This document shows, piece by piece, positions 8,479 through 16,805 of a stretch of DNA of 64,000 nt (positions are counted from its first letter, which is position 1; every line of letters begins with the position of its first letter). The position numbers and the translations under genes were made by a program. The notes under the pieces are model-generated. The model did not search any database. It saw nothing but the letters and a program-made list of their open reading frames with translations, and was not told the DNA's origin. Origin of the DNA: an uncultured Chthoniobacterales bacterium (GTDB lineage: Bacteria > Verrucomicrobiota > Verrucomicrobiia > Chthoniobacterales > UBA10450); assembly GCA_902805675.1 (NCBI GenBank), contig CADCTA010000046.1, forward strand, positions 1 to 64,000, read 5' to 3'.

Positions 8479-9846
8479 CTATCCAAGCACAGCCCGGCAA
8501 ATGATCACCGCGGCGATGATTCCGGCGAGATCAGCGAGCAGCCCCGCGGGAATTGCATGGCGCGTCTGCTTCACGCCGACCGCGCCAAAGTAGACCGCGA
8601 CGACATAGAAGGTCGTTTCCGTGCTCCCAAAGATCGTGGCGGCCATGAGCGTGACGATGTTATCGGGGCCGAGTCGCTGGACCATCTCGGTGAAGATCGC
8701 GAGGCTCGCGCCGCCGCTGAGCGGTCGCATCAGAGACAACGGCAGCAGGTCAGGGGGAAACTGCAGCGGCGCGAGTACCGGCGTTAGGGCGCGGGTCAGC
8801 AGATCAATCCCCCCAGCGCCTTTGAACATGTTGATCGCGACCAGCATCGTCACAAGGAACGGGATAATCTTCAGCACGACGCCGAAACCTTCCTTCGCCC
8901 CCTCCACAAACTCCTCGTAGACCTTCACGCCGCGGACTGCGGCGTAGAGCGGGAAGAAGCTCAGCAGAAAAGGGATCGCGAGCAGCGAGATCGCGTTCAC
9001 GCCGCGCACGAATCCATTTTGCGCTGCGGCTTCCGGGCTGAGCGGCAATCCGAACAGACCAGGCCAAACCATCCGTACGAAGAGCACGACAAAAAATGCG
9101 GTGAGCAGCCAAACAAGCGCCGAGCCCCACCATGCGGGCTGTGGCACCACCGCTTCCGCGGCGACTGGCGGCGCTGTGCCGTCGGTTGTATCGCCCGGCG
9201 CTGGCGCGACTTCCTGCTCGCCGATCGCCGCGGAGCGGTCGGGCCGCGGCTCGATCTCTGGCAAACGGAACGCGCGCATCTTTTCGAAGAGCTTCACCGA
9301 CGTGATGCCGACCAAAGTCGAGCAACTCGTGGCCAGCAGTGCGGTGCCCACAATGGCTGTCGGGTTGCGCGATCCAGCCGCGGCGAGCAACGCGATCGCC
9401 GTTGTCGGAATCAGCTGCACCGAGCTGGTGTTAATCGCGAGGAAAGTGCACATCGCATTGCTCGCGACACCGGGGCGGGGATTCAGCGTCTCCAGGTCGC
9501 GCATCGCGCGCAGGCCGAGCGGCGTCGCTGCGTTACCGAGGCCGAGCATGTTCGCCGCGATGTTCATGAGCATGGAACCCATCGCCGGGTGCTCCGCGGG
9601 TACGTCCGGGAAGAGCCTGCGCATGACTGGCCGCAACCAGCGAGCCATCCGCTGCACCAATCCGCAGCGCTCCGCCAGCCGCATCACGCCGAGCCAAAGC
9701 GCCATGATGCCGATCAGGCCCAGGGCGATCGTCACTGCCGTCTTCGCTCCGTCGAAAGCGCCGTCCGTGACGTCCTTGAACTTGTCCATCCAGCCGCCGA
9801 TCAGCACGGCGAGGACAACTAGGGCGAGCCAGATGTAATTCAGCAC
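8479..9846 (-). CDS. SpmA/SpmB-like fused nucleoside-recognition membrane protein
   Basis: A 455-residue inner-membrane protein. The N-terminal half (about 1-190) has the Gate/nucleoside-recognition features of spore maturation protein SpmA: MDKFKDVTDGAFDGAKTAV, a segment of repeated small residues (NMLGLGNAATPLGLRAM) and NTSSVQLIPTT. A charged, proline-rich linker follows (about 200-245). The C-terminal half (about 250-455) resembles SpmB, with EEFVEGAKEGF and STETTFYVVAVYFGAVGVKQTRHA. In Bacillus SpmA and SpmB are separate and affect spore core dehydration; fused versions occur in non-spore-forming bacteria, where their role and substrate are not known. Nothing nearby points to sporulation. 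Confidence 0.85.
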   Translation of the reverse strand: MLNYIWLALVVLAVLIGGWMDKFKDVTDGAFDGAKTAVTIALGLIGIMALWLGVMRLAERCGLVQRMARWLRPVMRRLFPDVPAEHPAMGSMLMNIAANMLGLGNAATPLGLRAMRDLETLNPRPGVASNAMCTFLAINTSSVQLIPTTAIALLAAAGSRNPTAIVGTALLATSCSTLVGITSVKLFEKMRAFRLPEIEPRPDRSAAIGEQEVAPAPGDTTDGTAPPVAAEAVVPQPAWWGSALVWLLTAFFVVLFVRMVWPGLFGLPLSPEAAAQNGFVRGVNAISLLAIPFLLSFFPLYAAVRGVKVYEEFVEGAKEGFGVVLKIIPFLVTMLVAINMFKGAGGIDLLTRALTPVLAPLQFPPDLLPLSLMRPLSGGASLAIFTEMVQRLGPDNIVTLMAATIFGSTETTFYVVAVYFGAVGVKQTRHAIPAGLLADLAGIIAAVIICRAVLG

Positions 9847-9969
9847 GCGGTTTTATAAGTTGAGGGGAGGCGGCTGCCAAGTGCCCAGCTCGTTCGGCGC
9901 GACTGAGTGTGTCGGATGAGCGGGGGGCGCCATTCGTTCAGTTTGTCCGCAGGCCACGCAAGTCGGTGA

Positions 9970-10080
9970 AAGCGCCAGAATACTGGCGCACTCCAAGACG
10001 CTGTCGCGACCTACCCGCTCTGCGTGCGCTTGCGTTTTGGAGTGCGGCGGTATTCCGCCGCTTTCGCACCGGCGCTCAAG
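9970..10080. repeat. family C hairpin repeat, copy 1
   Basis: It contains a small hairpin GCGCCAGAATACTGGCGC, then ACTCCAAGACGCTGTCGCG, a spacer, the approximate reverse complement GCGTTTTGGAGT, and a second hairpin GCGGCGGTATTCCGCCGC followed by TTTCGC. A second copy lies at 46006-46110. It sits between the divergent-side ends of the SpmAB-like gene and recN and contains no gene. Confidence 0.85.
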
Positions 10081-10120
10081 CTCAGCCACGATCCGGCGAT
10101 GCACCGTGCTCAACCCGGCC

Positions 10121-11785
10121 CTAACTCCCCTTTAGCAAAGTGGCTGCATGCTCGAGCGCAGACTGCGTTTTACCGCCGAGCATGCGCGCGATCTCTTCGC
10201 GCCGCGCCTTCGCGTCCACTTCGCGTAACGCGGAATGCGTCCGCCCGCCGCTGACCTCCTTCGTGACCACAAAGTGAGTCGAAGCCGCAGCCGCGACCTG
10301 CGGCAGGTGCGTGATGCAGAGCACCTGGTGGTCGCTGGCGAGGGCGCGCATCTTCGCGCCAACGGCATTCGCGATCTCACCGCCCACGTTCGCGTCAATC
10401 TCGTCGAACACGAGCAGGGGAATGGCATCCTGAGCCGCGAGCGAGGACTTGATCGCGAGCATCAGGCGCGAGATTTCGCCGCTCGAGGCGATCGACCGCA
10501 ACGGCTTGAGCGGCTCGCCGGGATTCGGCGAGAAGAGTAACTCCAGCCCATCCGTGCCGCTCGCCCGCGGCTCGGGCACTGGTGTGAGACGCGCCTCAAA
10601 CCCCGATTGCTTGAAGCCCAGATCGCGCAGATTGCGGCGCACTGTGTCGGAGAGCTTTGGCGCGGCCTTGGCGCGCAGTTTACGCAGCGCATCGGCTGCG
10701 CGATCGAGTTCACCGCGTGTCGCGCCGATCTCTTGGCTCAAGCGCTCGAGCACTGCGTCGCGGCCTTCGATTTTGGCCATCCGCGCCGCCGCCTGCTCTC
10801 CGAAGGCGATCACCGCCCCAAGGGAGCCGCCGTATTTGCGCTTCAGCGTCTCGAAGAGGGAGACGCGTTGCTCGAGCGCGGCGAGTTGCTGAGGATCGAG
10901 ATCGAGCTGCTCGACATATTTTGCGAGCGAGCGCGAGATCTCCGATAGCTCCACAACTGCCGCCGCATGGCTGTCGGCGAACTCGGTCACGCCGCGGTCG
11001 ATCTTTTCCAATTCGCGGAGGAGCCGCTGTGTCTCGGCGAGTTGCGAGAGGACCGACTCGTCGGCTTCGGAGAGTCGCGTCACCACGCCGCTGGCGAGCT
11101 CGATCAGTCGCTTGCTGTTACTGGCGAGCTTGTAGCGCGCCTCGATCTCTTCTTCCTCGGCAGGATCGAGCTTGGCAGCGGTGATCTCGTTCACCTGGTG
11201 CCGCAGAAGATCGAGCTCTTGCTCCCGCGCTGATTCGGCTGTGCTGAGCGATGCGTGCTCGGCGGTCAGGGATTGGAGCCGCCGGTAATGCGTCTGGTAT
11301 TCCGCCAGCGCGCCATCGGCGTGCGCGAACGAGTCGAGCAAACCGAGCTGGCGCTCAGGTGAAAGGAGCGACTGGTGGTCGTGGGGACCGTGGAGGTCGA
11401 CCAGCTCGTCGCCGAGCGACTTCAACACTGCCAGCGTGGTTGGCGAGCCATTGATGAACTGGCGGTTGGCGCCAGCTGTCGAGAGCGTGCGCTTCAAGAT
11501 CAACTCGCCGGCGCAAGGCTCCACGCCAGCTTCATCCAGCGCGGCATTCAACCGCTCCAGCTCCTTGCCTTCGAAGATGGCCTCGACCGTGCAAAGCTCC
11601 GCCCCGGTGCGAATGAGCGACTTGTCCGCGCGTTCGCCTAACAATAACTGCAGCGCGCCGATGATGATCGATTTCCCCGCGCCCGTCTCACCCGTGATCG
11701 CGGTGAAGCCTGGCGCGAGCTGCCACTCGAGCTGCTCGACGAGCGCCAGGTTCTTGATTCGCAACAGGGTGAGGACGGCGGGCAT
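10121..11785 (-). CDS. recN: DNA repair protein RecN
   Basis: A 554-residue SMC-like ATPase that takes part in double-strand break repair and recombination. The N-terminal half-domain has LLRIKNLALVEQ and the Walker A loop GETGAGKSIIIGAL (about 34-47). The middle is a long charged coiled coil (about 150-370) and the C-terminal half-domain has the ABC signature ASSGEISRLMLA (about 436-447), Walker B PLLVFDEIDANVGG and a D-loop. The length matches the family (about 550). Two short upstream residues before LTLL leave the exact start slightly uncertain. It diverges from the MBL-fold gene across a gap of about 50 bases. Confidence 0.96.
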   Translation of the reverse strand: MPAVLTLLRIKNLALVEQLEWQLAPGFTAITGETGAGKSIIIGALQLLLGERADKSLIRTGAELCTVEAIFEGKELERLNAALDEAGVEPCAGELILKRTLSTAGANRQFINGSPTTLAVLKSLGDELVDLHGPHDHQSLLSPERQLGLLDSFAHADGALAEYQTHYRRLQSLTAEHASLSTAESAREQELDLLRHQVNEITAAKLDPAEEEEIEARYKLASNSKRLIELASGVVTRLSEADESVLSQLAETQRLLRELEKIDRGVTEFADSHAAAVVELSEISRSLAKYVEQLDLDPQQLAALEQRVSLFETLKRKYGGSLGAVIAFGEQAAARMAKIEGRDAVLERLSQEIGATRGELDRAADALRKLRAKAAPKLSDTVRRNLRDLGFKQSGFEARLTPVPEPRASGTDGLELLFSPNPGEPLKPLRSIASSGEISRLMLAIKSSLAAQDAIPLLVFDEIDANVGGEIANAVGAKMRALASDHQVLCITHLPQVAAAASTHFVVTKEVSGGRTHSALREVDAKARREEIARMLGGKTQSALEHAATLLKGS

Positions 11786-11834
11786 GCGCGGTTGAGAGTC
11801 GCTGGGGGAGAGTCGAAGGTGGACGCTCCCGAGC

Positions 11835-12635
11835 TTGTCCTCTCAACCTCAAACCCTCAACTCTCAACTGGTCGTCACCTTTCTCGGGACGGGCACCTCG
11901 CAAGGCGTGCCGATGATCCGGTGCGATTGCGCGGTCTGCACCTCATCGGATCCCCGGGACAAGCGGACCCGCTCGTCGATCTACATCGAGACGCCGGAGT
12001 GCGCGTTCGTGGTGGATACCGGGACCGACTTCCGCACCCAGGCGCTGCGCGAAAACATCTGGCGCCTCGACGCGGTGATCTTCACGCACTCCCATACGGA
12101 TCACATCATGGGCTTCGATGATCTGCGGCGCTTCGGTTCCGTCCGCGGCTACATGCCGGTCTATGCATCACGCGACACGATGAACGATCTCCGCCGCGTC
12201 TTTAAGTTCGCTTTCGAGGCGGAGACGCAGTTTCCCGGCTATCTTAAACCCGAACCACACATCGTAGACGGTCCATTCCAGCTCGGCGCGACGACGATCA
12301 CTCCGCTGCCGGTGCCGCATGGTCGCTCACCGGTGAATGGCTATCTCTTCGAGCGCGGCGGCAAGAAGCTGCTGGCCTACTTGAGCGATTGCAGCGAGGT
12401 GCCGGAGCACATCGGCGCGCAGATCACCGGCGTGAAGGTGCTGGTGATCGATGCGCTTCGCCCGAACCCGCACCCCACGCACCTGAGCGTGGCCCAGGCG
12501 CTGGAGGTCGCGGAACGCGTCCAGGCGGAACGCGCATTCTTCACCCACGTTGCGCACGAGCTGCCGCATTCCGCGGAGGCCGATTTGCCACCGCACGCGC
12601 GAATCGCTTACGACGGCCTGAAACTGGAGCTTTGA
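11835..12635 (+). CDS. MBL-fold metallo-hydrolase (PhnP-like)
   Basis: A 266-residue metallo-beta-lactamase-fold hydrolase. It starts with VVTFLGTGTSQGVPMIRCDCAVC, close to the PhnP phosphodiesterase/arylsulfatase-like subgroup, and carries the metal motif HSHTDH (about 76-81), with further His ligands after DDLRR and in LPVPHGRSP. The CDCAVCTS cysteines resemble the structural zinc site of PhnP. PhnP is a cyclic phosphodiesterase of phosphonate metabolism, but no phn genes are present, so the substrate is open. The start is uncertain: TTG 11835 is the only canonical start just before the domain, and the first ten codons read like repetitive intergenic DNA (CTCAACCTCAAACCCTCAAC). Confidence 0.85.
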   Translation: MSSQPQTLNSQLVVTFLGTGTSQGVPMIRCDCAVCTSSDPRDKRTRSSIYIETPECAFVVDTGTDFRTQALRENIWRLDAVIFTHSHTDHIMGFDDLRRFGSVRGYMPVYASRDTMNDLRRVFKFAFEAETQFPGYLKPEPHIVDGPFQLGATTITPLPVPHGRSPVNGYLFERGGKKLLAYLSDCSEVPEHIGAQITGVKVLVIDALRPNPHPTHLSVAQALEVAERVQAERAFFTHVAHELPHSAEADLPPHARIAYDGLKLEL

Positions 12636-12636
12636 G

Positions 12637-14229
12637 GTGAACGCGCGCCCGCTCTTGCTGCTGCTGATCTTTGTGGCAGCCGCGCTCCGCACCGCGTGGG
12701 CCGAGCCGGCACTCGCACCGGCGACGATCGTGGTGTTCAACAGCAACGATCGCGAGTCGGCCGAGCTGGCGAAGTTCTACGCCGGGAAGCGCGGCATCGC
12801 GCGCGATCACGTCGTCGGCCTGGCGTGCTCACGCGATGAGGAGATCAGCCGCGAGGAATACGACCGCACGATTGCTGCTCCGCTGCGCCAAATCTTTCGG
12901 GAGCAGAAATGGTGGACTCTGCGCGAATCAGCCGACGAACCAACCAGGGTCTCCGGCAACACGATCCGCTTCATCGCGCTGATCCGCGGGATGCCACTGA
13001 AGATTCGGCCGACCGACGCATACCCAGGCGACAAGGTTGGCAACGGCCCGATCGGCAATCGCAATGATGCGTCCGTCGATTCCGAGCTCTCCGTCCTTGC
13101 GCGGTTTAGTTCCGAGGTTTCCGGCGCGGTGACGAACCCGTATTTCCAGAGCTACCGCGCGATCGCGGAAGCTCCGGATTCGCCGGTCATGCTCGTCGGC
13201 CGCCTCGATGCGCCGAGCGCGCAAACCGTCCGCCGGATGATCAACGATGCCGTCGAGGCGGAGAAGAACGGGCTCTGGGGCCGTGCCTTCGTGGACGGCG
13301 CGCAAAACACCGGCGGGCTGGAAGTTGGCGACCGGTGGCTGCGAGAGACAACCGGGCAGCTGCACAAAGTCGGTGTGCCGGTGGTGTATGACGATGCGCC
13401 TGGCATCCTGCCCGACGGTTATCCGGTGAGCGATTGCGCGCTCTATTATGGGTGGTATTCCGATCGCGTTGCAGGTCCCTTCGCGCAGCCGTCGTTCCGC
13501 TTCAGCCCTGGTGCGGTTGCGGTTCACATCCATTCATACAGTGCGAGCACGCTGCGCGATCCGGCAGCCAACTGGGTCGCACCGCTCCTCACGCAAGGCG
13601 CTGCCGCCAGCCTCGGCAATGTCTACGAGCCATATCTCCAGCTGACGACGAACCTGAGCATCCTGAACGATCGCCTGCTGCATGGGTTCACGTTCGCGGA
13701 GAGCGCCTACATGGCGACGCCCGCTGTGTCATGGATGCACGTGATGGTGGGTGATCCGTTGTATCGGCCGTATGCGTCGTGGCTGCAGATCGACGCCAAG
13801 GCGGCCACGGCGAAAGCTGCGGTTCCACCTTGGAAGATGTATCACGACTTCGCGGTGCAGAACGTCGCGCGCCCCACGGCGGAATACCGGACGCTGGCCC
13901 GGCAGGTCGCGTCGCGCGCGAAGAACGGCCCGATGATCGAGGATCTCGGGTTGATGGAAGCGCGCGACGGGAAGTGGCCTTCTGCTACGACGCATTTCCA
14001 GCAGGCGCGCTCACTCTACACGAAACGCGAAGACATCCTGCGCAGCGTGCTGCACGAGGCGGACAGCTGGGCGAAGCAGGGTAAACCGCGGCGCGCGCTC
14101 GAGGTCGTGCGCAGCGTGCTGCGGATCGTGTCGGATGCGCCGACGCTCGCGCTGTTTAAGAAGATGGAGCAGGATCTTGCGCCGCCGGCGCCCACACAAC
14201 CGCAAGTGCAGCCGCAGCCGCGGCGTTGA
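12637..14229 (+). CDS. TIGR03790-family exported protein
   Basis: A 530-residue protein starting at GTG 12637, one base after the stop of the MBL-fold gene, so the two form an operon. It has a signal peptide (NARPLLLLLIFVAAALRTAWA). The body matches TIGR03790: VVFNSNDRESAELAKFYAGK near the start, IRFIALIRGMPLKI, RLDAPSAQTVRRMIDDA-like text, DCALYYGWYSD and HIHSYSASTLRDP. The family is found in planctomycetes, verrucomicrobia and acidobacteria and has no known function. The C-terminal part from about 400 looks like helical repeats, and the last residues are a proline/glutamine tail. It is presumably periplasmic. Confidence 0.85.
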   Translation: MNARPLLLLLIFVAAALRTAWAEPALAPATIVVFNSNDRESAELAKFYAGKRGIARDHVVGLACSRDEEISREEYDRTIAAPLRQIFREQKWWTLRESADEPTRVSGNTIRFIALIRGMPLKIRPTDAYPGDKVGNGPIGNRNDASVDSELSVLARFSSEVSGAVTNPYFQSYRAIAEAPDSPVMLVGRLDAPSAQTVRRMINDAVEAEKNGLWGRAFVDGAQNTGGLEVGDRWLRETTGQLHKVGVPVVYDDAPGILPDGYPVSDCALYYGWYSDRVAGPFAQPSFRFSPGAVAVHIHSYSASTLRDPAANWVAPLLTQGAAASLGNVYEPYLQLTTNLSILNDRLLHGFTFAESAYMATPAVSWMHVMVGDPLYRPYASWLQIDAKAATAKAAVPPWKMYHDFAVQNVARPTAEYRTLARQVASRAKNGPMIEDLGLMEARDGKWPSATTHFQQARSLYTKREDILRSVLHEADSWAKQGKPRRALEVVRSVLRIVSDAPTLALFKKMEQDLAPPAPTQPQVQPQPRR

Positions 14230-14258
14230 CGACACACCGCGGTATCAACGACAGATGC

Positions 14259-14428
14259 GGTCATCCCGAGCCGGCGAAGCCCGGCGAGGGACCTCACGCC
14301 GAGACGAGAGGCTTGCCTCATCGAGTGTGGACGGGACGGGCGATGGCTTCGCCGCTCCCTCGTCGGCCGGGCAGACTCGAGGTGCTTGCGTGAGGTCCTT
14401 CGGCGCGCTCCGCCGCCTCAGGATGACC
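14259..14428. repeat. family A palindromic element, copy 2
   Basis: The left arm is GTCATCCCGAGCCGGCGAAG running to GAGGGACCTCACGC; the right arm begins GCGTGAGGTCCTTCGGCG and ends in TCAGGATGACC. It lies between the 3' ends of the convergent TIGR03790 and lpxA genes, where it could also fold as a bidirectional terminator-like hairpin. Confidence 0.92.
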
Positions 14429-14450
14429 CGCGCGGGCGGGGGACGACGCC

Positions 14451-15230
14451 CTAACGAGTGATCCCGCGCTCGCTCGCTGCGATGAACTCCAGGATCTGCG
14501 TGATCTCTGGATTCGCTGGCAGCTCCTTCTGGATCGCTTCCACCGCCTGGCGCGTGTTGTACTTCGAGCGGTAGATCAGACGGAACGCTTCCTTGATCCA
14601 CTTCACGCTTTCGGGCGCGAAGCCGTTCCGTTCCAGACCCACGAGGTTGATCCCGCGGATCTCGGCCGGATTGCCGTCGGCGATCATGAACGGCGGAACG
14701 TCCTGCACGATTTTGGAGCAGCCGCCGGTGATGGCGAAGTTCCCGATGCGGCAGAATTGATGGACGGCTGTAAGCCCGCCCATGATCGCGCCATTCCCGA
14801 TCTGCACGTGGCCGGCGAGCGTGCCGTTGTTCGAGAACACCACCGAATCGCCCACCGTGCAATCGTGGCCGATGTGGCTGTAGGCGAGGAAGTTTCCGCA
14901 GCTGCCGATGCCCGTCTTCCCCTCCGCAGTCGTGCTGCGGTTCACTGTCACGAATTCGCGGAAAGTGTTCTCGTCGCCTATTTCGAGATACGTCGGCTCG
15001 CCCCGATACTTCAGGTCCTGCGTCTGCTGACCGATCGAGCAGTAGGCGTAGAACCTGTTGCGCGCACCGGCACGCGTCGGGCCGCACAGCGTCACGTGGT
15101 GCTGCAGCCAGCATTCGGGCCCGAGCACCACACCGGCTTCGATGATGCAGTAGGGACCAACGATCGTGCCAGGGCCGAGCTCCGCGGCCGGATGGACGAT
15201 CGCGGTCGGGTGGATCTGCACGTCACTCAT
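14451..15230 (-). CDS. lpxA: acyl-ACP:UDP-GlcNAc O-acyltransferase
   Basis: A 259-residue left-handed beta-helix acyltransferase, the normal length for LpxA, which carries out the first step of lipid A synthesis in the cytoplasm. Hexapeptide repeats fill residues 1-185 (IHPTAIVHPAAELGPGTIVG, then GHDCTVGDSVVFSNNGTLAG and IGNFAITGGCSKIVQDVPP). The histidines in HIGHDC and AVHQFCRIG match the catalytic region, and a helical C-terminal domain follows. The start overlaps the stop of lpxC/fabZ by four bases (ATGA), showing translational coupling in a lipid A operon. Confidence 0.96.
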   Translation of the reverse strand: MSDVQIHPTAIVHPAAELGPGTIVGPYCIIEAGVVLGPECWLQHHVTLCGPTRAGARNRFYAYCSIGQQTQDLKYRGEPTYLEIGDENTFREFVTVNRSTTAEGKTGIGSCGNFLAYSHIGHDCTVGDSVVFSNNGTLAGHVQIGNGAIMGGLTAVHQFCRIGNFAITGGCSKIVQDVPPFMIADGNPAEIRGINLVGLERNGFAPESVKWIKEAFRLIYRSKYNTRQAVEAIQKELPANPEITQILEFIAASERGITR

Positions 15231-16546
15231 TTATCGATGAAGGTGAACATCAGCTCGCCTTCGGAAACGACGCTGTCGTTGACGGTGCAGTGGCACTTCG
15301 CTTTCGCGAGGCGGTTGTTGGCGCGCGCCTTTGTTAGCTCCGCGTGAATGAAGAGTGTGTCGCCGGGCACTACTGGTTTGCGGAATTTCACGTCATCCGC
15401 GCTGATGAAATAACCGAGGCGACTCGCGCTCTTCGTGATCTTCATCATCAGGATGCTCGCGACCTGCGCCATCGCCTCGACCTGCAACACTCCAGGCATG
15501 ACGGGGTGCCCCGGGAAATGCCCCATGAAATAGGGCTCGTTGATCGTGACGGATTTCACGCCGGTGATCTTTGTCTCGCTGTCGAAGCCGACAATGCGAT
15601 CGACCATCAGGAACGGATAGCGATGCGGCAGAATCGACATGACCTGGTTGATGTCGAGCCCACCTTCGCCCGCCGGGAACGCGCGCGGTGGCGTCGAAGG
15701 AATCGCCTTCGCGTATTCTTTGGTGAGAGCGCGAGCTAGCTCTGCATTGGGCCCGTGACCGGGTTTCACAGCGATGACGTGGCCGCGGATGCGAGCGCCG
15801 AAGAGCGCGAGATCACCGATGACGTCGAGAATCTTGTGACGCACGAATTCATCCGCGAAACGCAAAGGCTCCTTGCTCAGCACCGCTTCGCCGCGGACGA
15901 CGATGGCGTTCTCGAGGCTGCCGCCCTTGATCAGGTTTTTCTCCATCAGCGGCTGCACGTCTTCGTAAAACACGAAGGTGCGGGCCGGTGCGATCTCGCG
16001 CTCGAAGATCGCAGGCGTCACCTCCGTTGAGTAGAACTGCGTGAAGCGTCCCTCCGGCCCTACTTGCGTGCACGAGATGCGGAACTTCTCATCCGGCAGC
16101 ACGACAAGGAGCGAGCCGCCTTTCGTCTCGATGTGGATCGGCTCCCGCACGGCGAACACGCGCCGCGGCGACTCCTGCTGCGCGAGGCCAGCCTTCTTGA
16201 TCAACTCGACATACGGACGCGCGCTGCCGTCGCCGATGGGCGGCTCGTTAGCCGTCATCTCCACGACCGCATTGTCGACACCCATGGCGGAGAGCGCGGC
16301 GAGCACATGCTCGACGGTGTGCACGCGCATGGCGCCTTCGCCGATGGTGGTCGCGCGCTCGACCGTCTTCAGGTTCTCGATCTTGGCATCGATGGTCGGT
16401 TCGTCCTGCAGGTCAGTGCGCTTGAACTTGATGCCGTGGTCGGCCGGCGCCGGTTGCAGGCGCAGCGTCACCTTCTCGCCGGTGTGGAGCGATGTGCCGT
16501 CCAAACCGGCTGACTTGGCGACTGTATGTTGAAGATCGGCGGCCAT
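15227..16546 (-). CDS. lpxC/fabZ: bifunctional LpxC deacetylase / FabZ dehydratase
   Basis: A 439-residue fusion. The N-terminal domain (about 1-285) is LpxC, the zinc deacetylase committing UDP-3-acyl-GlcNAc to lipid A: it has HTGEKVTLRL, the zinc-site segment HTVEHVLAALSAMG and HKILDVIGDLALFGA carrying a His and an Asp ligand. The C-terminal domain (about 295-439) is a FabZ hotdog (3R)-hydroxyacyl-ACP dehydratase with the catalytic region LPHRYPFLMVDR and GHFPGHPVMPGVLQVEAMAQ. Fused LpxC-FabZ proteins are known from Bacteroidota and Verrucomicrobiota-type bacteria and couple fatty acid elongation to lipid A synthesis. It is the first gene of the pair with lpxA. Confidence 0.96.
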   Translation of the reverse strand: MAADLQHTVAKSAGLDGTSLHTGEKVTLRLQPAPADHGIKFKRTDLQDEPTIDAKIENLKTVERATTIGEGAMRVHTVEHVLAALSAMGVDNAVVEMTANEPPIGDGSARPYVELIKKAGLAQQESPRRVFAVREPIHIETKGGSLLVVLPDEKFRISCTQVGPEGRFTQFYSTEVTPAIFEREIAPARTFVFYEDVQPLMEKNLIKGGSLENAIVVRGEAVLSKEPLRFADEFVRHKILDVIGDLALFGARIRGHVIAVKPGHGPNAELARALTKEYAKAIPSTPPRAFPAGEGGLDINQVMSILPHRYPFLMVDRIVGFDSETKITGVKSVTINEPYFMGHFPGHPVMPGVLQVEAMAQVASILMMKITKSASRLGYFISADDVKFRKPVVPGDTLFIHAELTKARANNRLAKAKCHCTVNDSVVSEGELMFTFIDK

Positions 16547-16599
16547 GAGCGCGTAACTAACAAAGATTTGCAGTGGTGACTAGGAGCCATCTCAAACGC

Positions 16600-16693
16600 C
16601 GTCATTCTGAGCGTAGCGCAGCGGAGTCGAAGAATCCCGGCGCTGAACCCTGCAATAAGGCCACGGGATCCCCCGACTGCGCTCGGAATGACC
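16600..16693. repeat. family B palindromic element, copy 2
   Basis: The left arm is GTCATTCTGAGCGTAGCGCA followed by GCGGAGTCGAAGAATCCCG; the right arm is CACGGGATCCCCCGACTGCG ending in CTCGGAATGACC. It lies in the divergent gap upstream of both lpxC/fabZ and the sugar dehydrogenase gene. Confidence 0.9.
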
Positions 16694-16805
16694 CGCTCTC
16701 TGAGGCCGCTTGCCGGGGCACCAGATGCACCGGCGAGCGCCGTTTTGCTTTTGGGGCGGGCAGCCGCAACTTGTTCGGCAACGAAAGGGTTAACCAAGGG
16801 ACGCT

